A stretch of DNA of 64,000 bases from Neurospora crassa OR74A (Eukaryota; Ascomycota; Sordariomycetes; Sordariales; Sordariaceae), in NCBI RefSeq assembly GCF_000182925.2, contig NC_026504.1, positions 992,001-1,056,000 of the forward strand. Reading direction: 5' to 3'. The position numbers and the translations under genes were made by a program. Of this stretch, positions 24,833 through 36,682 are shown piece by piece (the first letter of the stretch is position 1; each line of letters opens with the position of its first letter). The notes beneath the pieces were generated by a model, which had not been told where the DNA came from, ran no database searches, and saw nothing but the letters and a program-made list of their open reading frames with translations.

Positions 24833-25039
24833 TGTGAGACGTTGACCCTGCCATGGTTAGGACGACTATTGAGGACGTTGACCCTGCTATGGTTAGGGCG
24901 ACGACTATTGGCAGGCAGGATTAACGGATATAGAATAGGGTATAAGACCCGAGTGGCGGTAAACCTCCTAATAGTTAGATTCTTCTCCAGATCAATACAA
25001 TCAGACCATTCGCATGACCATCAAGCCATTCATCTTACA
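24833..25039 (+). repeat. 3' LTR (207 bp)
   Basis: Same length and ends as the 5' LTR. It carries eight of the ten single differences as T where the 5' copy has C, seven of those at CpA, which fits RIP acting more strongly on this copy. Confidence 0.93.
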
Positions 25040-25044
25040 CTATA
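25040..25044. repeat. Target-site duplication CTATA, right
   Basis: Matches 13791-13795. Confidence 0.9.
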
Positions 25045-25740
25045 GAAGAATCTAATTCAGTTTTACCCCCTTATTCTAATCCTTCTTCTTATTCTTATTA
25101 TTATTATTATTACTCTCGTTACTATTGTCTTTTACAATTAGCTAATTCTATTTTCATCCTTGAGGTCTACAATAGGACTTTAATTATACGTATATTTAAT
25201 AATAGTAATTATTAGGTTGTACGATTTTTCAAAGTCTCTAATTACTTTAGTAGGCGCTAAATATCAATTATAAGTCTACCGTCTTAATTATATAAAATAC
25301 CTAGAATTTCCACTTCTACCTTATACTACTTCTATAAGCGCCTATTAATAATAGTATATAAATTAATAGCTAATTGAAAATCCGATAAAAATTCGCATTG
25401 ATTGTAGTAATAATGGATTAATTCTAATATATCCGAAATAAGATTACGGGATGTAGTGCCTAATAGAATAGTAATTGGCTCTTATTCGACTTATTTAATC
25501 TATTTATCTATAAAATCTTCCTCGAATACGACTATTTCTAATTCTGATTAATTAAACTCACATTCGTTATATTTGAGATTAAATTGTAATTATTCTTCAT
25601 CGAAGCTAATAGGAAGAATATCATCGGCATTTATTAAATCTTCGAATTTGCGCTAGATATTTGTAATATTTATACCTTTAAAGATATTGTCTTAATTAAT
25701 AATACTTAGGATAATTATTAGTATCGTTTTTTATTTACAA
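25045..25740 (-). pseudogene. tnp2/CACTA-like transposase, copy I, N-terminal part after LTR insertion
   Basis: Sequence on both sides of the LTR element joins to match uninterrupted copy III. 13741-13790 corresponds to 58606-58650 and 25060-25200 corresponds to 58670-58780 (for example the CTAATTCAATCTTTATCC block). The N-terminal acidic block near 25500-25620 matches 130-330 and 59040-59200. This shows that the 11-kb element inserted into an existing gene 1. Confidence 0.65.
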
Positions 25741-25810
25741 GAAATTTAGACCCAACTTACTTTCACCTTCACGCTTATTATTGATATCCTCCTAATTATT
25801 ATTATCGTCG

Positions 25811-26122
<312 letters not shown>

Positions 26123-27450
26123 TTATCATATACCGCGCCCGTATTAAATATAACTATATTATTATCAAGATTAATTAGTAAGGCAAAATTTGGTACTCTT
26201 AAGTACTATAGTTAACTAGGTTAATATAAATATATTCTAAGAAGGGGTATATGTTTACTATAATTAGTTCTTAACGGTAGTAGTCTATTAATAATACAAT
26301 TCACCTACAAAGAGGGATCGTTATCTTTAGTTGCTTTAGTTCTCCGACGAAGTATAATGATATATAATTTTAAAATATATAATTAAACGTAGAAATTAAA
26401 GATAATTAGAGCTAAAGTATAAGTGTTAGGTATAAAGGAAAGAATTAGATTTAGTAAATAAGATTTTATAAAGCTACTTACGAGTTTAGTATATTTTAGA
26501 AGATTAAAATCCTATTAATAAATATAGATGGGTATTTATTTAATTTAATACAGTATACAAACTATATACTATAGTGATTAAATAGTTATATACTATTTAG
26601 TATATTAAAATCTATATAAACCCTTTCCTATACCGAACAACCCTTATTAATCCCCTATTAAAATAGAATACTTTATATTTACTACCTCACTAAATCCCTA
26701 TAATTAACCGCCTTCTAAACCTATACCGAACGTAAATTAATACTACAACCTCTATTACTATATTTACTGAACTACTATACCCCGCTATTTCATTTAATTT
26801 TTTAAAACTATTTACAAATAAAGAAAGTATTAAAATAGTATTATTATTAATAATACCCTACTATCGAAACTATTTACTAGCCGATTGTAATAAGTAAAAT
26901 ATAATTATTTATATAGCGCCCCGCGGTCTATTTAAATTCTAGCACATTTATACCAATTAAAATAAATTAAAAGGCAGTTATTAAATAAATAGATAAATAG
27001 TCACCCGTTAATATTCTAGTACCCTACTATATTAATTCGATTTTTAAGTAAACTAAAAGGCCGTAGAACTATTATAATTATATTTATTAGTTTATTATCA
27101 TCAATAAACGCTAATTACCTACTACTATACTATTCCGTTTCAATAATTTAAAAGTACTATACAATTTAAATTAGTAATTAAAGAAGCAAATACGAATTTC
27201 GACCCACCTTCTCCCCTTCTAAACTTTCTCTCCCTTCAATTATCCCCTATTAACTTTCCCTATTAATTTCGTCCTCTTCCAACTAATACATTAAACTATT
27301 ACTTACATCTTTAATAAGATTAACTAATTTACAATTACTATTATTAAATCTACATCCTACTTTACAAGCTATTCCTAACTATAGTTACTATAAGTATTAC
27401 TTTATTTAACTACACACGTAATAAGGATTATAATTAATATTATTATTTAA
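26123..27450. other. Divergent promoter region of copy I
   Basis: Lies between gene 1 (-) and gene 2 (+). It is extremely AT-rich. A pyrimidine-rich tract (27195-27295) aligns with 6905-6980 and 60530-60600, ahead of gene 2. No gene seen. Confidence 0.45.
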
Positions 27451-29044
27451 ATAGAAGGTTCGGGCTCTATAAAGAGGAAGCGGAAACCCGCCTCTTTAGC
27501 GAAGAGGATTGTTAGTTTCGAAGGTTATTAAAATAATACCCGTAACGACTTTTATAAAGATAAGTACTTCAATTATAAATAGGAGTAATATATAAAATAA
27601 CCCGCTAGTAGTACGCCTATATCGCCCACCATTATAAACTATACCTAGCCTACGTAAGTACCTAATTATACGCAAGCACCTAATTGCCAATAGCGTTTCG
27701 ATATTGCTAATACCCGCAAATATACTCTCAAAGCGTTGAAATAAGTAAGTTAATAATCTATATTTCTATTATTATATAATATTAAAATTTTTAATAGGGT
27801 TAGCGCTATATTAATTCACCGGCTAGACCGAGCCCTCGTACCATAGTTAAGAAGACTCTGAAAAAGAATTACGCCGAATCAAGTGCCACCACTTCAACTA
27901 ATCCCTTAACTAAGGATTCCCAAGCGGCAGCCCGTCAACTACGGGTACCCCATTAACTACCCCATCAACCGCCCCGTTAACCGCCCTATTAACCACTCCG
28001 TCGACCGGCACCCCATTAACCCATTCCTACCCCTAATATAATATTATATAACCGTTATAGGAAACAATATTAATAATAATATACAGGTCAAAATACCGTA
28101 CCTCGCCCAGACTTTTCGTAGGACCCATCAAACTTTTTATCCAATATTAAAAATAGTAATATACCGAGTAATAACAACTTTTAAAAATACTAGACTTAGT
28201 TACTAAACCGCCAACTGTTTCCCTCCCAATATCCCTAATAATAATCTCCCCTTAATTATAGTCCTAATTAAAGTTAATTTCCCCCTCCGCCTCCTAATCG
28301 TAATTATAGCCAATTTCCCCCTCCACCTCCTAATCGTAGCCAATTTCCCCCTCTACCTATTAGTCGTAGTCGCAATCAAGGCCAATTTCCCTCCCTACAA
28401 CTATTCCCCCCTCGTAGCCAATAAGATCAACAGGATCAATAACTCCAATAAAACCAGCCAACCCCGTAGTAATAAGGCAAAAAGAAAATTGTACCCCCCT
28501 AGAAAAGGACGCAGCCCTCGTCTTTACAGAATCAAAGTCAATTACCGGATAACTAAAGTATAACTACCGGAAGCGAATTCAACATACAATATCTTACGTC
28601 CATTCAGAAGATTAATGAGCAAACTCGTCAGCAGGAGGAAAAGGGTCGCCAAAAAACTAAGTATATTCGTTTGGCTAACGAAGCCGAGCAACGTCGCCAA
28701 ACTGACCAACGTCGCCTCCAAGCCGAAAAAGAAAAAGCCCAACTAGACGAAGAAGATTATCTTGGTAAATTGTTCGAGGAGGCTAAAGACAAGGCGAGAT
28801 AAAAGAGGTACAAAGAGGCGTAGAGGAAAGCCAAGCAGGACAAAAGCAAGCTGATTGACCTTAATAATAATAATAATAATAAATTAAACGAGATCTCTAA
28901 TTCAGATAAGGAACGGAAGGTAGGAGAACGCCTAGCTAAAAGGATTCGTACTTTGCAGGGGAGCAAGAATAAAAACAAGAGGGCGCCACTCCTACTATTA
29001 TTCTTCAACAAACCCAAATCTAATACTACGCTTAGTATTTAAAA
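27451..29044 (+). pseudogene. Gene 2 of copy I, 5' part (interrupted by MULE)
   Basis: The start codon is now ATA at 27451 (ATG in copy III). The N-terminus reads GSGSIKRKRKPASLAKRIVSFEGY, with a KRKRK nuclear-localisation-like run. A shortened proline-rich repeat lies at 28210-28440. A charged coiled coil rich in Gln, Glu, Lys and Arg (about 28590-28860) is followed by KRIRTLQGSKNKNKRAP (28935-28990). The MULE cuts it at 29044 and it resumes at 32169. Long minus-strand ORFs at 28542-28742 and 28757-29017 are shadows of the coiled coil. Confidence 0.6.
29037..29044. repeat. MULE target-site duplication ATTTAAAA, left
   Basis: Repeated at 32169-32176. The unoccupied sequence (rc of ~51378-51395) reads TAGTATTTAAAAGCCGCC, so exactly one copy existed before insertion. 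If the first G of the element belongs to the duplication it would be 9 bp with one G-to-A change. Confidence 0.9.
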
Positions 29045-29087
29045 GGGAAAACCTCCCTAGACGCACCAAAATCCTACATGTACGCAC
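29045..29087 (+). repeat. MULE left terminal inverted repeat
   Basis: Begins GGGAAAACCTCC and contains CACCAAAATCCTACATGTAC; the inverse is at 32126-32168. Confidence 0.92.
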
Positions 29088-29559
29088 CCCCACTAAGAAA
29101 AATGGGGCAGTTCAGCTAATAACACCTAACATCGTAAATCCCGTTTTTACCCGCAAAATTTCGTCTTTTCAATACACACAACATCGCTATACTTTAGTCA
29201 TTTCTTTTCCCCTTTTTTTCACACAATCAATTGCACGCAGTCGTACTAGCACTTTGTACGCAGTTGTACTAGCACTTTACCTTTATACGTATTTATACTA
29301 GTATTCTACCGTTTATTAATAATACTCTTAACGTACGTAAAGTTATTATATTTAATTAATTTCTAAATTAATTAATTGCTATAAATACCTTCTATTAATC
29401 CTATAATTATACCTACGAAGCGCCTTCGTCCTCGTTGTACATTAACCTCTTCAATCGAAAGTTTTAATTTTAGCGCTTCCGTTAATCCTAATATAATATA
29501 GACTATACTAACGAACGATCCCCTTTTCTTAATAAAGATAAACAATTTTAATATATTAT

Positions 29560-31910
29560 TTATAAAACTAATCTCTTTTTATCGTTACTATTACTTTAAT
29601 ATTATTAACTAGCGTAGCTAGAAGCTTAAGAAACTAGGGTACAAAAATAATAATTCTATTATTAAGATTATATACTATTACAATTATACTAACCCCCGCC
29701 TACTGCTAATATAGAATCCCAATTTAAAGTAACGCTCTATAATATAAAAGACTACTTATTATTGCCTATTTAAAATAGTACTTTAAATTAAGAAAAGTAT
29801 AGGCTAGTAATAAATTGCCCGAATAATAGATTTGACGTACAAAGGCTACGCTCCGTTACGTATACTAAAAAGCTACGTTATTTTTTATCGAAAGGTATTC
29901 AATTACAACGTTAACCCCAAAACTAACGCCTTCCTAAATAACCTTCTTTTATAATACAACTTTACAATTAAAACTATTCTTACTACTATAAAAGAAAAAT
30001 ATTCTAAAATTCCCTAAACTTTTAAAAACTTCAATAATATATACCAAATTGTACATCGTCAGTTAAAGGGAGGGTATAATAATACCTAATTATTTTTTAA
30101 ACGGTTATACAATAATTATTATAGTAATATCAAAATCCTTATATTTAAATATAAGTAATTTAAGGGCGATAATAATACTTTACGTTATATATTTTAGGTT
30201 ACTAACCGCTAGCGTCGAATATAGAGAAAATTTCTATATACTATCTTAATTGATGTAATATATAAAATTAACTGTTATTATCTACCCCTTATATAGGGTA
30301 TAGTTCTTACCCCTAAAAAGATTTCTATACTAGTTTTTCAAGCACTCTTCAATAATAAGAGGGAAGAAGGGTATACCTTTTTAGCCTAGTATATTAGAGA
30401 CGCTACTAACGAATTCGAAATCCCTTATCCTATAGTAGCTATTATTAATAGTAATACCTAATTTACCAACGCTATTAATTAGACCTTCCCTACTATATAA
30501 TAATAGTATTATATATAGTATATTAATTACAATATTATTAATTATTTTAAAAAAGACTAGGTACGTTCGCTACTATTATTAAATTTAAGTCTAGAAGTAT
30601 AAAACCGGTATAATAAAGAGGACCTCAATGAATTAAAGCGCTTCAATGCTTGTATCTCTACGACTACTAGTACCAAGGCTAGGCTCGATCCCTTACCAAA
30701 TAAGGTTGCTAATATAAGGTTAGTACTATTCTTTATATAGTAGTATATAATTTACTCCTCTAATATAATGGATTTTAAATGTACCTAATCTCTTCTCTAT
30801 TGCTAATTTGCCTACTAGGAGGATATTGTTTTATAAATTAAGGAATTACTATTACTATATAAGAGGGAGTGGGCGGGCTGTTATACGAAGTACTACTTTA
30901 ATTAGGGATAAAGAATAACGTCGTTAAACGAAACTAATAACGGATCTTTAAAAAATTATAATCTCTTAGTTTGTAGTAATTTAATTAAAGTATATAAGGC
31001 TTACCTATAGTATATCAACTACTATTATAAAGTATATAAAAATTTATTAATTAAGTTTAATTCTTATATTCGTATAAAGTAGGTTAACTGTAAATAAATA
31101 GGTAAGTGCCCGTATAAATTATCTATGTAGGTACTTAATCTTTTAAATCGCTAATATTAGAAATTTATTACTATATTACCCTCTATACAATTAAAGCTTC
31201 CTAGTACCCCCCTTGAGCCTTATTTAAATAATTTTAAATCCTAATATAGGCTCCCTTATACCTATAAAATAAAAGTATTATTAAAAGAGGGTAAGACCGC
31301 TCTAATTACTAAAAATAGCTACTACTTATTCTAGTACTTATATTAATAACGTATAAATTACTCTTATTAATCTACTTTCCGAATATATCCTATATTAATT
31401 CGCTTATTAAAATATAATAAATAAATACCTTAAATTCAAACTAATTTTAAAAATAATTATTAAAGGTCGCCTACGTAAGTAGGGGGGTCCCTTTAATAGC
31501 GAACCCATATTCGTTATACTACTACTAAAGAGTAAGGCTATATTACATACTCCAACTGCGCTAAAGGGTAAATTAAAGAATAGTATACGTACTTCTGCGC
31601 ACCGTAATTATTCTTAGTATAAGAAGGGCGCTAATATTAAAAAAATAGATATTAGTAATACCCGTACTCGTACTTAAAATAAGGTACGTAGCTATATTAA
31701 GGTAATAGACGATAAAAACGATAATAACGAGCTAAGGAAATATTAGGAAGCAAAAGTACGAAAAGAGAGGGTACGAGAGGAGGGGGCAAAAGAGGAGGCT
31801 ATCGAATTATCATCCACTTCCTCTATACTATCTAACCTCTCTAAACTCTCTAAGCTCTCTAAATTCCCTAAACTACCACCAAATATAAACTCTAAGTTAT
31901 CAAACGTAAG
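29560..31910 (+). pseudogene. MULE transposase
   Basis: One reading frame (codon phase of 30252 and 31251) carries all recognisable blocks. An N-terminal block with W...KLKKLGYK...YNYTNPR (about 29610-29700) could be a degraded CxxC zinc site. The MULE core is at about 30220-30560: LIDVIYKINCYYLPL, where the family has DCTYKTNxxxLPL; then SVFQALFNNKREEGYTFL-like; then AIINSNT in place of VTDRELA, so the second catalytic Asp has become Asn; and a degraded HxxxN region. A SWIM-like zinc finger reads LPYTYKIKVLLKEGKTAL at 31251 onward, where LPCxHxI is expected. An acidic, Lys-rich tail ends about 31910. It would cut and paste the element; it is dead through stops and lost Asp, Cys and His. Confidence 0.8.
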
Positions 31911-32125
31911 TATATAAAATAGAGTAGAATAGAGTATAATACAAACTATCTTAAGCCCCTTAATACTACGAAAGTATTACTAAATTAGCGCCGTCAGAAT
32001 TACTTACCCGCTAAAGACCAAGATTTACAGGGGATTTGCTGGGCTAGCCTACTTCAAGACATGAGAAATTACGATTTTTACAGCTAAAACGGTATATTTT
32101 ACATAACAGCTGACATCTGGGTGTA

Positions 32126-32168
32126 GTGCGTACATGTAGGATTTTGGTGCGTCTGGGGAGGTTTTCCC
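32126..32168 (-). repeat. MULE right terminal inverted repeat
   Basis: Inverse of 29045-29087 with one difference. ATTTAAAA follows at 32169. Confidence 0.92.
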
Positions 32169-34637
32169 ATTTAAAAACCGCCTACTACGACTACCGAGAG
32201 CTAAACAGGGCATTCAATAATAGGTATTAAAAGTATATTTCTAATTACTAAGGTCGGAGAACAAGAAGAAGATAATGAGGATGACCTTAGTAACATTAGT
32301 ACTCCTAGTCCTTCCAGTGCTCCTCCTAGTCCATCTAGTGCCTTCGATAATCAAGATCTTAGCAACTTTAATCCTAGTCCCTTCAATAACGAAAAGTTTG
32401 GTCCTTTAAGTACTCCTAATCATTCTAATAGTTTTAATACCTTCGATAACCAAGAATTTAACGACTTTAATACTTCTAATCCTCGTAGTCCTCCTAGTCC
32501 ATCTAGTCGTAGTAGTAGCAGTAGCCGTAATAATCGATAGCTAGAGACACCTATTCGTAGTAGTCATAGCCGTAGTAGTAGTAGTAGTTCAAATACTAGG
32601 AATTGCCGAAGGTATAATAGCACTAGTCGTTTAGAAGATACATACTCAGAATATTTCTATAAGCCAACCCATATTAGTCTTTAGAGTCTTCAAAAGACTA
32701 GCGTACCTTCCCGTCTATAATATAACCCTATTACTAACAATTACTATTATATCCCTAACCCTAATTTCCTATTAACCCCTTTATATACTGATATTCCTCA
32801 AAGTATTACTATTCCAAAGGATAATCTAACTATAATTAACGAAATTAATAAGGAGGTTCAATAATTATTATTTTTATTCTATTACAATTAATTCGCTAAC
32901 TCTATTATTAAACAAGCCTACAATTTCTAAATCGACCCTCGAACGAGTAGGTTTAAAAACTTTCGTTAATACTCCTTAGATACTCATCGGACTTTAAAAT
33001 CCCACTACCTCATTATTACTATACAATCCTTTTTTAATAATATTATTTCGAATAACCTATATATTTTCAATTATAATTTAAATACCCTAGATATATAGTA
33101 CAAAGTTACCTTTAAATAATTTATCTTAAGTTAGATTAATAAACGTACTTTCAATTAAATCTATTCTTATATTACTAAGTATATTACTTATAAGGCTACC
33201 TTTAATAATAAAGAGTCCCTTACTTAATTTTATATCGAAACTAAACTTTAAAATATAGGCGTATTATAATTTAAGGTTATTAAATTTAAACAGACTATAA
33301 ATAAAAACTATTAACCCAATAAAATATAGGTTATTCATAAGAACTTTCGCCGGATAATATATAAAAAGTACAAGAGCCTACCTTTCTCTCTAAAGTATAA
33401 AAGCGTTTAATAGGATTAATTTATCGATATACCTTTAAAATTTATACCTAAAGTTATCTAATTAATAAAAGCGCTTAATTTAAATTACTTTAAAAATACC
33501 CTTATAAATACTAACGAATTACTTCTTCTATAGAGGACTAATAATTACCCTATAACTAATAAATAACGCCTTATACTAGCGGAAGAAAATATGTTTAGTC
33601 TAAACTATCCTAATAATAGAAACTATAATAATTGAAACTATAATAATACTAGGGGTAACGGCCGTAGATATTATAAGGATAGGATTAGCCGTAACTACCA
33701 AGGTAGCTATATTAACTGCCGTAATTATAATTAAGGATATAATACTAATTCCTAGGGTAAATACAAGAGCTATAACCAGGGCTATAGCAGTAGCTACAAT
33801 ACTAACTATTAAGGTAGTTATTAAGGCCATTATAGCAGTTTATATAATAGTTATTATAACAATCCTTAATATAACTATAACGGTTAACAAAGTAACTATA
33901 ATAATCAATATAATAATCAACATAATAATCAATATAACGGTTATTATAATAATTATTATAATAGTTATTATAACGGTCATTATAACGGTCAATAAAATAA
34001 TTATAAATAAAACTACTAAAATATAAATATAAGTATAAGTAGGGGTAATTATAATCAAAATTAGACCCGTAAATACACCCCTACTCAGTCTAAATTCAAA
34101 CGCTAACGCCAGGCTAGTAGCCGTAGCCGTCGCAATATCCCTAACGAAGCCGCACTACCTCCCGACCTACAAAATAAACATTACAAACAAATACTACCCA
34201 ATAACCCTAATCTTCCTAGTCCTATCGCCCCTACTAATAAATATAATATATATAATAGATATAGTAATCTTTTTAATAATTGTAGTAATTGTAGTAATTA
34301 TAGTAGTTAAAGTAATTATAGTAGCTAGGGTAATCCTCCTACTAGTCCTCCTATTAATTATAATAGTTAAAGTACTTAAAATAATCCTCCCAATAATCGC
34401 AATATTCATCCTAGCCCTTTCGCCCCCTTTAATAATTATAATAGTAATCGTAGTCCTTCCGGTAATCCTCGTAGTAATCGTAGTAGACAACTATTCTCGA
34501 AGGTAGCCGATATTACTCCACCTATTCCTAAGCGTACTCGTATACCTATCACTTCGATACAAGACTCTAAAAACATACTTATTACTACAATATTAAAATT
34601 TAAGACTCTAGCTAGTATAAAGTCCTTGCACCTTTAA
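32169..34637 (+). pseudogene. Gene 2 of copy I, 3' part
   Basis: Resumes after the MULE. An acidic and Ser/Pro-rich linker with repeated SNPSSP-like units (32270-32620) is followed by the conserved globular region. There, blocks such as YNPITNNY, DNLTIINEINKEVQ and NRTSRFKNF align with 62990-63330 in copy III. The tail (33600-34480) is Asn/Tyr/Arg-rich instead of RGG. The C-terminus reads TRIPITSI...LASIKSLHL, with stop at 34635-34637. Low-complexity Ile/Val ORFs on the minus strand are shadows of the Asn/Tyr-rich tail. Confidence 0.6.
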
Positions 34638-34726
34638 ACTATCAATTGAATTTTTTTATTATATTCTTCCTTAAACTATTGTCCAATTAATAATATTAAC
34701 ATCATATTCGGAATCCCAGCAGTTAG

Positions 34727-34786
34727 TACAGCAGTTAGTACAGTAGTTAGTATAGTAGTTAGTATAATAGTTAGTACAATAATTAG
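34727..34786. repeat. 10-bp tandem repeat (CAGTTAGTA type)
   Basis: About six units of AGCAGTTAGTAC / AGTAGTTAGTAT form, with unit-to-unit changes that are all C-to-T or G-to-A. Confidence 0.8.
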
Positions 34787-34984
34787 CAACTCTTTCAAGT
34801 ATGCGTTTAATATCGTATACCTTAGGGTATTTAGAATTACGGCAGTTAGCAATACTTTCAATATTATACAGTCCAACATCAGATTATTTAGGCATACATT
34901 CAGGCATACATCTAGTAGCGGATTCAATAGTTATATAAATAAGTAGACCTATATTATTCCTTATTGTACTATCTAGTTCTTCAT

Positions 34985-35100
34985 CTTGTTAGTGATATTA
35001 GTAATGTCGGTGTTAGTAATGTCGGTATTGGTAATATCCGTCGGTGTTAGTAATATCGGTAATTTTAATATTAGTAATAGTAGTAATAGTAGTAGTAGTG
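34985..35100. repeat. TTAGTAATGTCGGT tandem repeat and AGT run
   Basis: Four to five imperfect units of TTAGTAATGTCGGTG, followed by an AATAGTAGT run. Confidence 0.75.
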
Positions 35101-35440
35101 GCCCGTATATAGTAACTTTACTAAGCGCTAACGTAGTTCGTACGCACTATATTAATTTAACAATGTTCGTTCAATTAGTAAGACCCTCCTATTGTAATTG
35201 CCTTTAATATTTGCGACCGTAAGACTTCGTACATTTAAAGGGCAAGAGCCTATAACTGTAATTGCCTTTTGAGCCTTTTTAATAATTTAACGCAGTATAG
35301 CGCCCTATAGTAAAATGTCAAGCAACGGTAATTTGTTAACTAACAGTAAAATACAATTTACCATTAGCTAACGGTAATCTAATGGTAATAAACCTCGATA
35401 TAGGTATTCCACAGTAAGGATATTGTAAATAACCCCCTAT

Positions 35441-35640
35441 ATACCCCTAGTATAGTATACCATTAGGTATATATTTACTTGTAATAGGGTTAAAGTCTAA
35501 ACGAATAGGTATACCGCTTTATTAAAGACTTAGAAGGTTAGTGCGGTTTGTAGTATAGAAGAATTTAGGGAAAGATTCTTCGAGATAGCGACTATCATCT
35601 CTCCTTCTGTTTCGATATAAATGGGATAGTTAAGCGGCAG
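35441..35640. other. Unassigned AT-rich stretch
   Basis: No recognisable gene or repeat. Confidence 0.3.
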
Positions 35641-36545
35641 TTTTAGGTTGTATTAAACTAGTATAATTGGTATTACGGCTACTACGGCTACTACGACTAC
35701 TACGGCCACTACGACCCTTATTCTAATTACGGCGACTACTAGGGCTATGTTTATAATTATTATAATTATTACGACCGTTATAACTACGACCTCTATTACG
35801 GCTAGAATTACTAAGATCGAACTCCTCTTTATCTTCGTTGTATTAAATAGGACTATTATTATCTTTATCTTTATTATTATACTCGGGACGATATTATTTA
35901 TAGTTAGATATACTAGATAGGGGAGCACTAATATTGCTAAATTCCTTATTTTATTTATTAGTATTATCCTTATTATTATTTTTATTAATATCCCTATAAA
36001 ACCTATCTCTATAATTAACGTTATCTTTATTGCTATAATTACCTTTACTACTATTATTATTATTGTTTTTATAATTAAAATAGCTATATTAATAGTAAAG
36101 ACCGCTATATTTATACTGTAGATTATAGTAGGAGTTGGATAGTTGAAAATACTATTATTGAAAATGCTTTTAAATAAGGAGGCTGGAGGCAGTTGTGCCA
36201 GTTGGACTGCGCTGAGCAGTCATCGCGCCAGTCGTAAAGGATTTAGGGGGTTGCTAATAATAACTAGTAGTACCAGTAGTAGATATACTAGTAGTAGTTG
36301 TACTAATAGTGGTTGTGCTAGTGGTGGTTGTATCGAAGGGGGGGGACAGGTGGAAGTTTAGCGCGCCTAGCTTTCTCTGTTACATCCCTTACCTTCTTTT
36401 GATTATTTAATTCACGCAACTTTTTAACTATATTACTACGGCTCGTCAAAGCCTCAAAAATATTATTATTATCTTTGTCTTTACAAATAGCTTCGAATAT
36501 CTTAGCCTAACATTTCCATACTTTTCTATTACATTAAATTTAATC
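35641..36545 (-). pseudogene. Degraded gag-like or low-complexity coding fragment
   Basis: Minus-strand translation gives EEFDLSNSSRNRGRSYNGRNNYNN and a Ser/Arg repeat (35650-35830). A stretch at about 36070-36130 has Tyr codons spaced where a CCHC zinc knuckle could have had Cys and His. A Lys-rich helical segment, IFEALTSRSNIVKKLRELNNQKK, lies near 36390-36460. It could be a retrotransposon gag or the end of another gene 2. It does not align with the gene 2 C-terminus that I can see. Strand and limits are tentative. Confidence 0.3.
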
Positions 36546-36595
36546 TAAACAATATATAAAATATTTATTAATCCTTTTATCTTTATATTAAAATA

Positions 36596-36682
36596 AGGGG
36601 GATAGCTCAATTGGGAAGATTTGAGCTTAGCCCCTTTTCGGTTTCATCCGAAAGGTCGTAGGTTCGAATCCCGCTCCCCCCC
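36596..36682 (+). tRNA. tRNA-like sequence, probably a pseudogene or SINE head
   Basis: An internal polymerase III A-box-like TAGCTCAATTGGGA follows GGGGGA, and a perfect B box GGTTCGAATCC lies at 36661-36671. GGGGGA pairs with TCCCCC at the 3' end (36675-36680). A T-arm GTAGG/CCCGC forms with one mismatch and one wobble. A second hairpin, TTTCGG/CCGAAA, lies at about 36637-36654. At ~87 nt there are ~13 extra bases between D arm and this hairpin, and its loop is 6 nt, so I cannot assign an anticodon. Confidence 0.4.

Larger units (their letters stand above)
13796..25039 (+). mobile_element. Ty3/gypsy chromovirus LTR retrotransposon, 11,244 bp, with extra ORF
   Basis: It is flanked by 207-bp direct LTRs beginning TGTGAGACG and ending CATCTTACA, with a CTATA target duplication. 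A purine-rich tract (GGGAGGGGGC) precedes the 3' LTR. Gag-like sequence, protease (DTG), RT (YIDD), RNase H, integrase, GPF and chromodomain blocks follow in order in one reading frame, then a further coiled-coil ORF. It is longer than most fungal gypsy elements because of a ~1-kb leader plus N-terminal gag extension and the 2.4 kb after pol. It is nested in gene 1 of copy I, whose sequence resumes at 25045. All genes are RIP-inactivated. Confidence 0.92.
29045..32168 (+). mobile_element. Mutator-like element (MULE), 3,124 bp
   Basis: 43-bp terminal inverted repeats (29045-29087 and 32126-32168) differ at one position. The target duplication is 8 bp. Inside is one degraded plus-strand transposase with MULE and SWIM-type blocks. 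It is inserted in gene 2 of copy I, and an empty site is present at 51383-51390. A shortened relative lies at 6243-6632. Confidence 0.9.
34638..35440. other. Right-end region of copy I
   Basis: It holds two tandem repeat patches (34727-34786 and 34985-35100). At 35325-35430 there is a cluster of ACGGTAATTTG, AATTTACC, ACGGTAATC and CAGTAAGG motifs like those at the left end (8858-9005). No gene. Confidence 0.5.

Noticed and set aside
29045-32168. hAT transposon, suggested by the 8-bp duplication
   Set aside because: The internal protein carries MULE (DxxYKxN...LPL) and SWIM-like (LPxxxxI...LLKEGKTAL) blocks, so it is Mutator-like; 8-bp duplications occur in that group too.
33600-34490. Minus-strand Ile/Val/Thr-rich ORFs resembling membrane proteins
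   Set aside because: They are shadows of the Asn/Tyr/Arg-rich tail of gene 2 on the plus strand.
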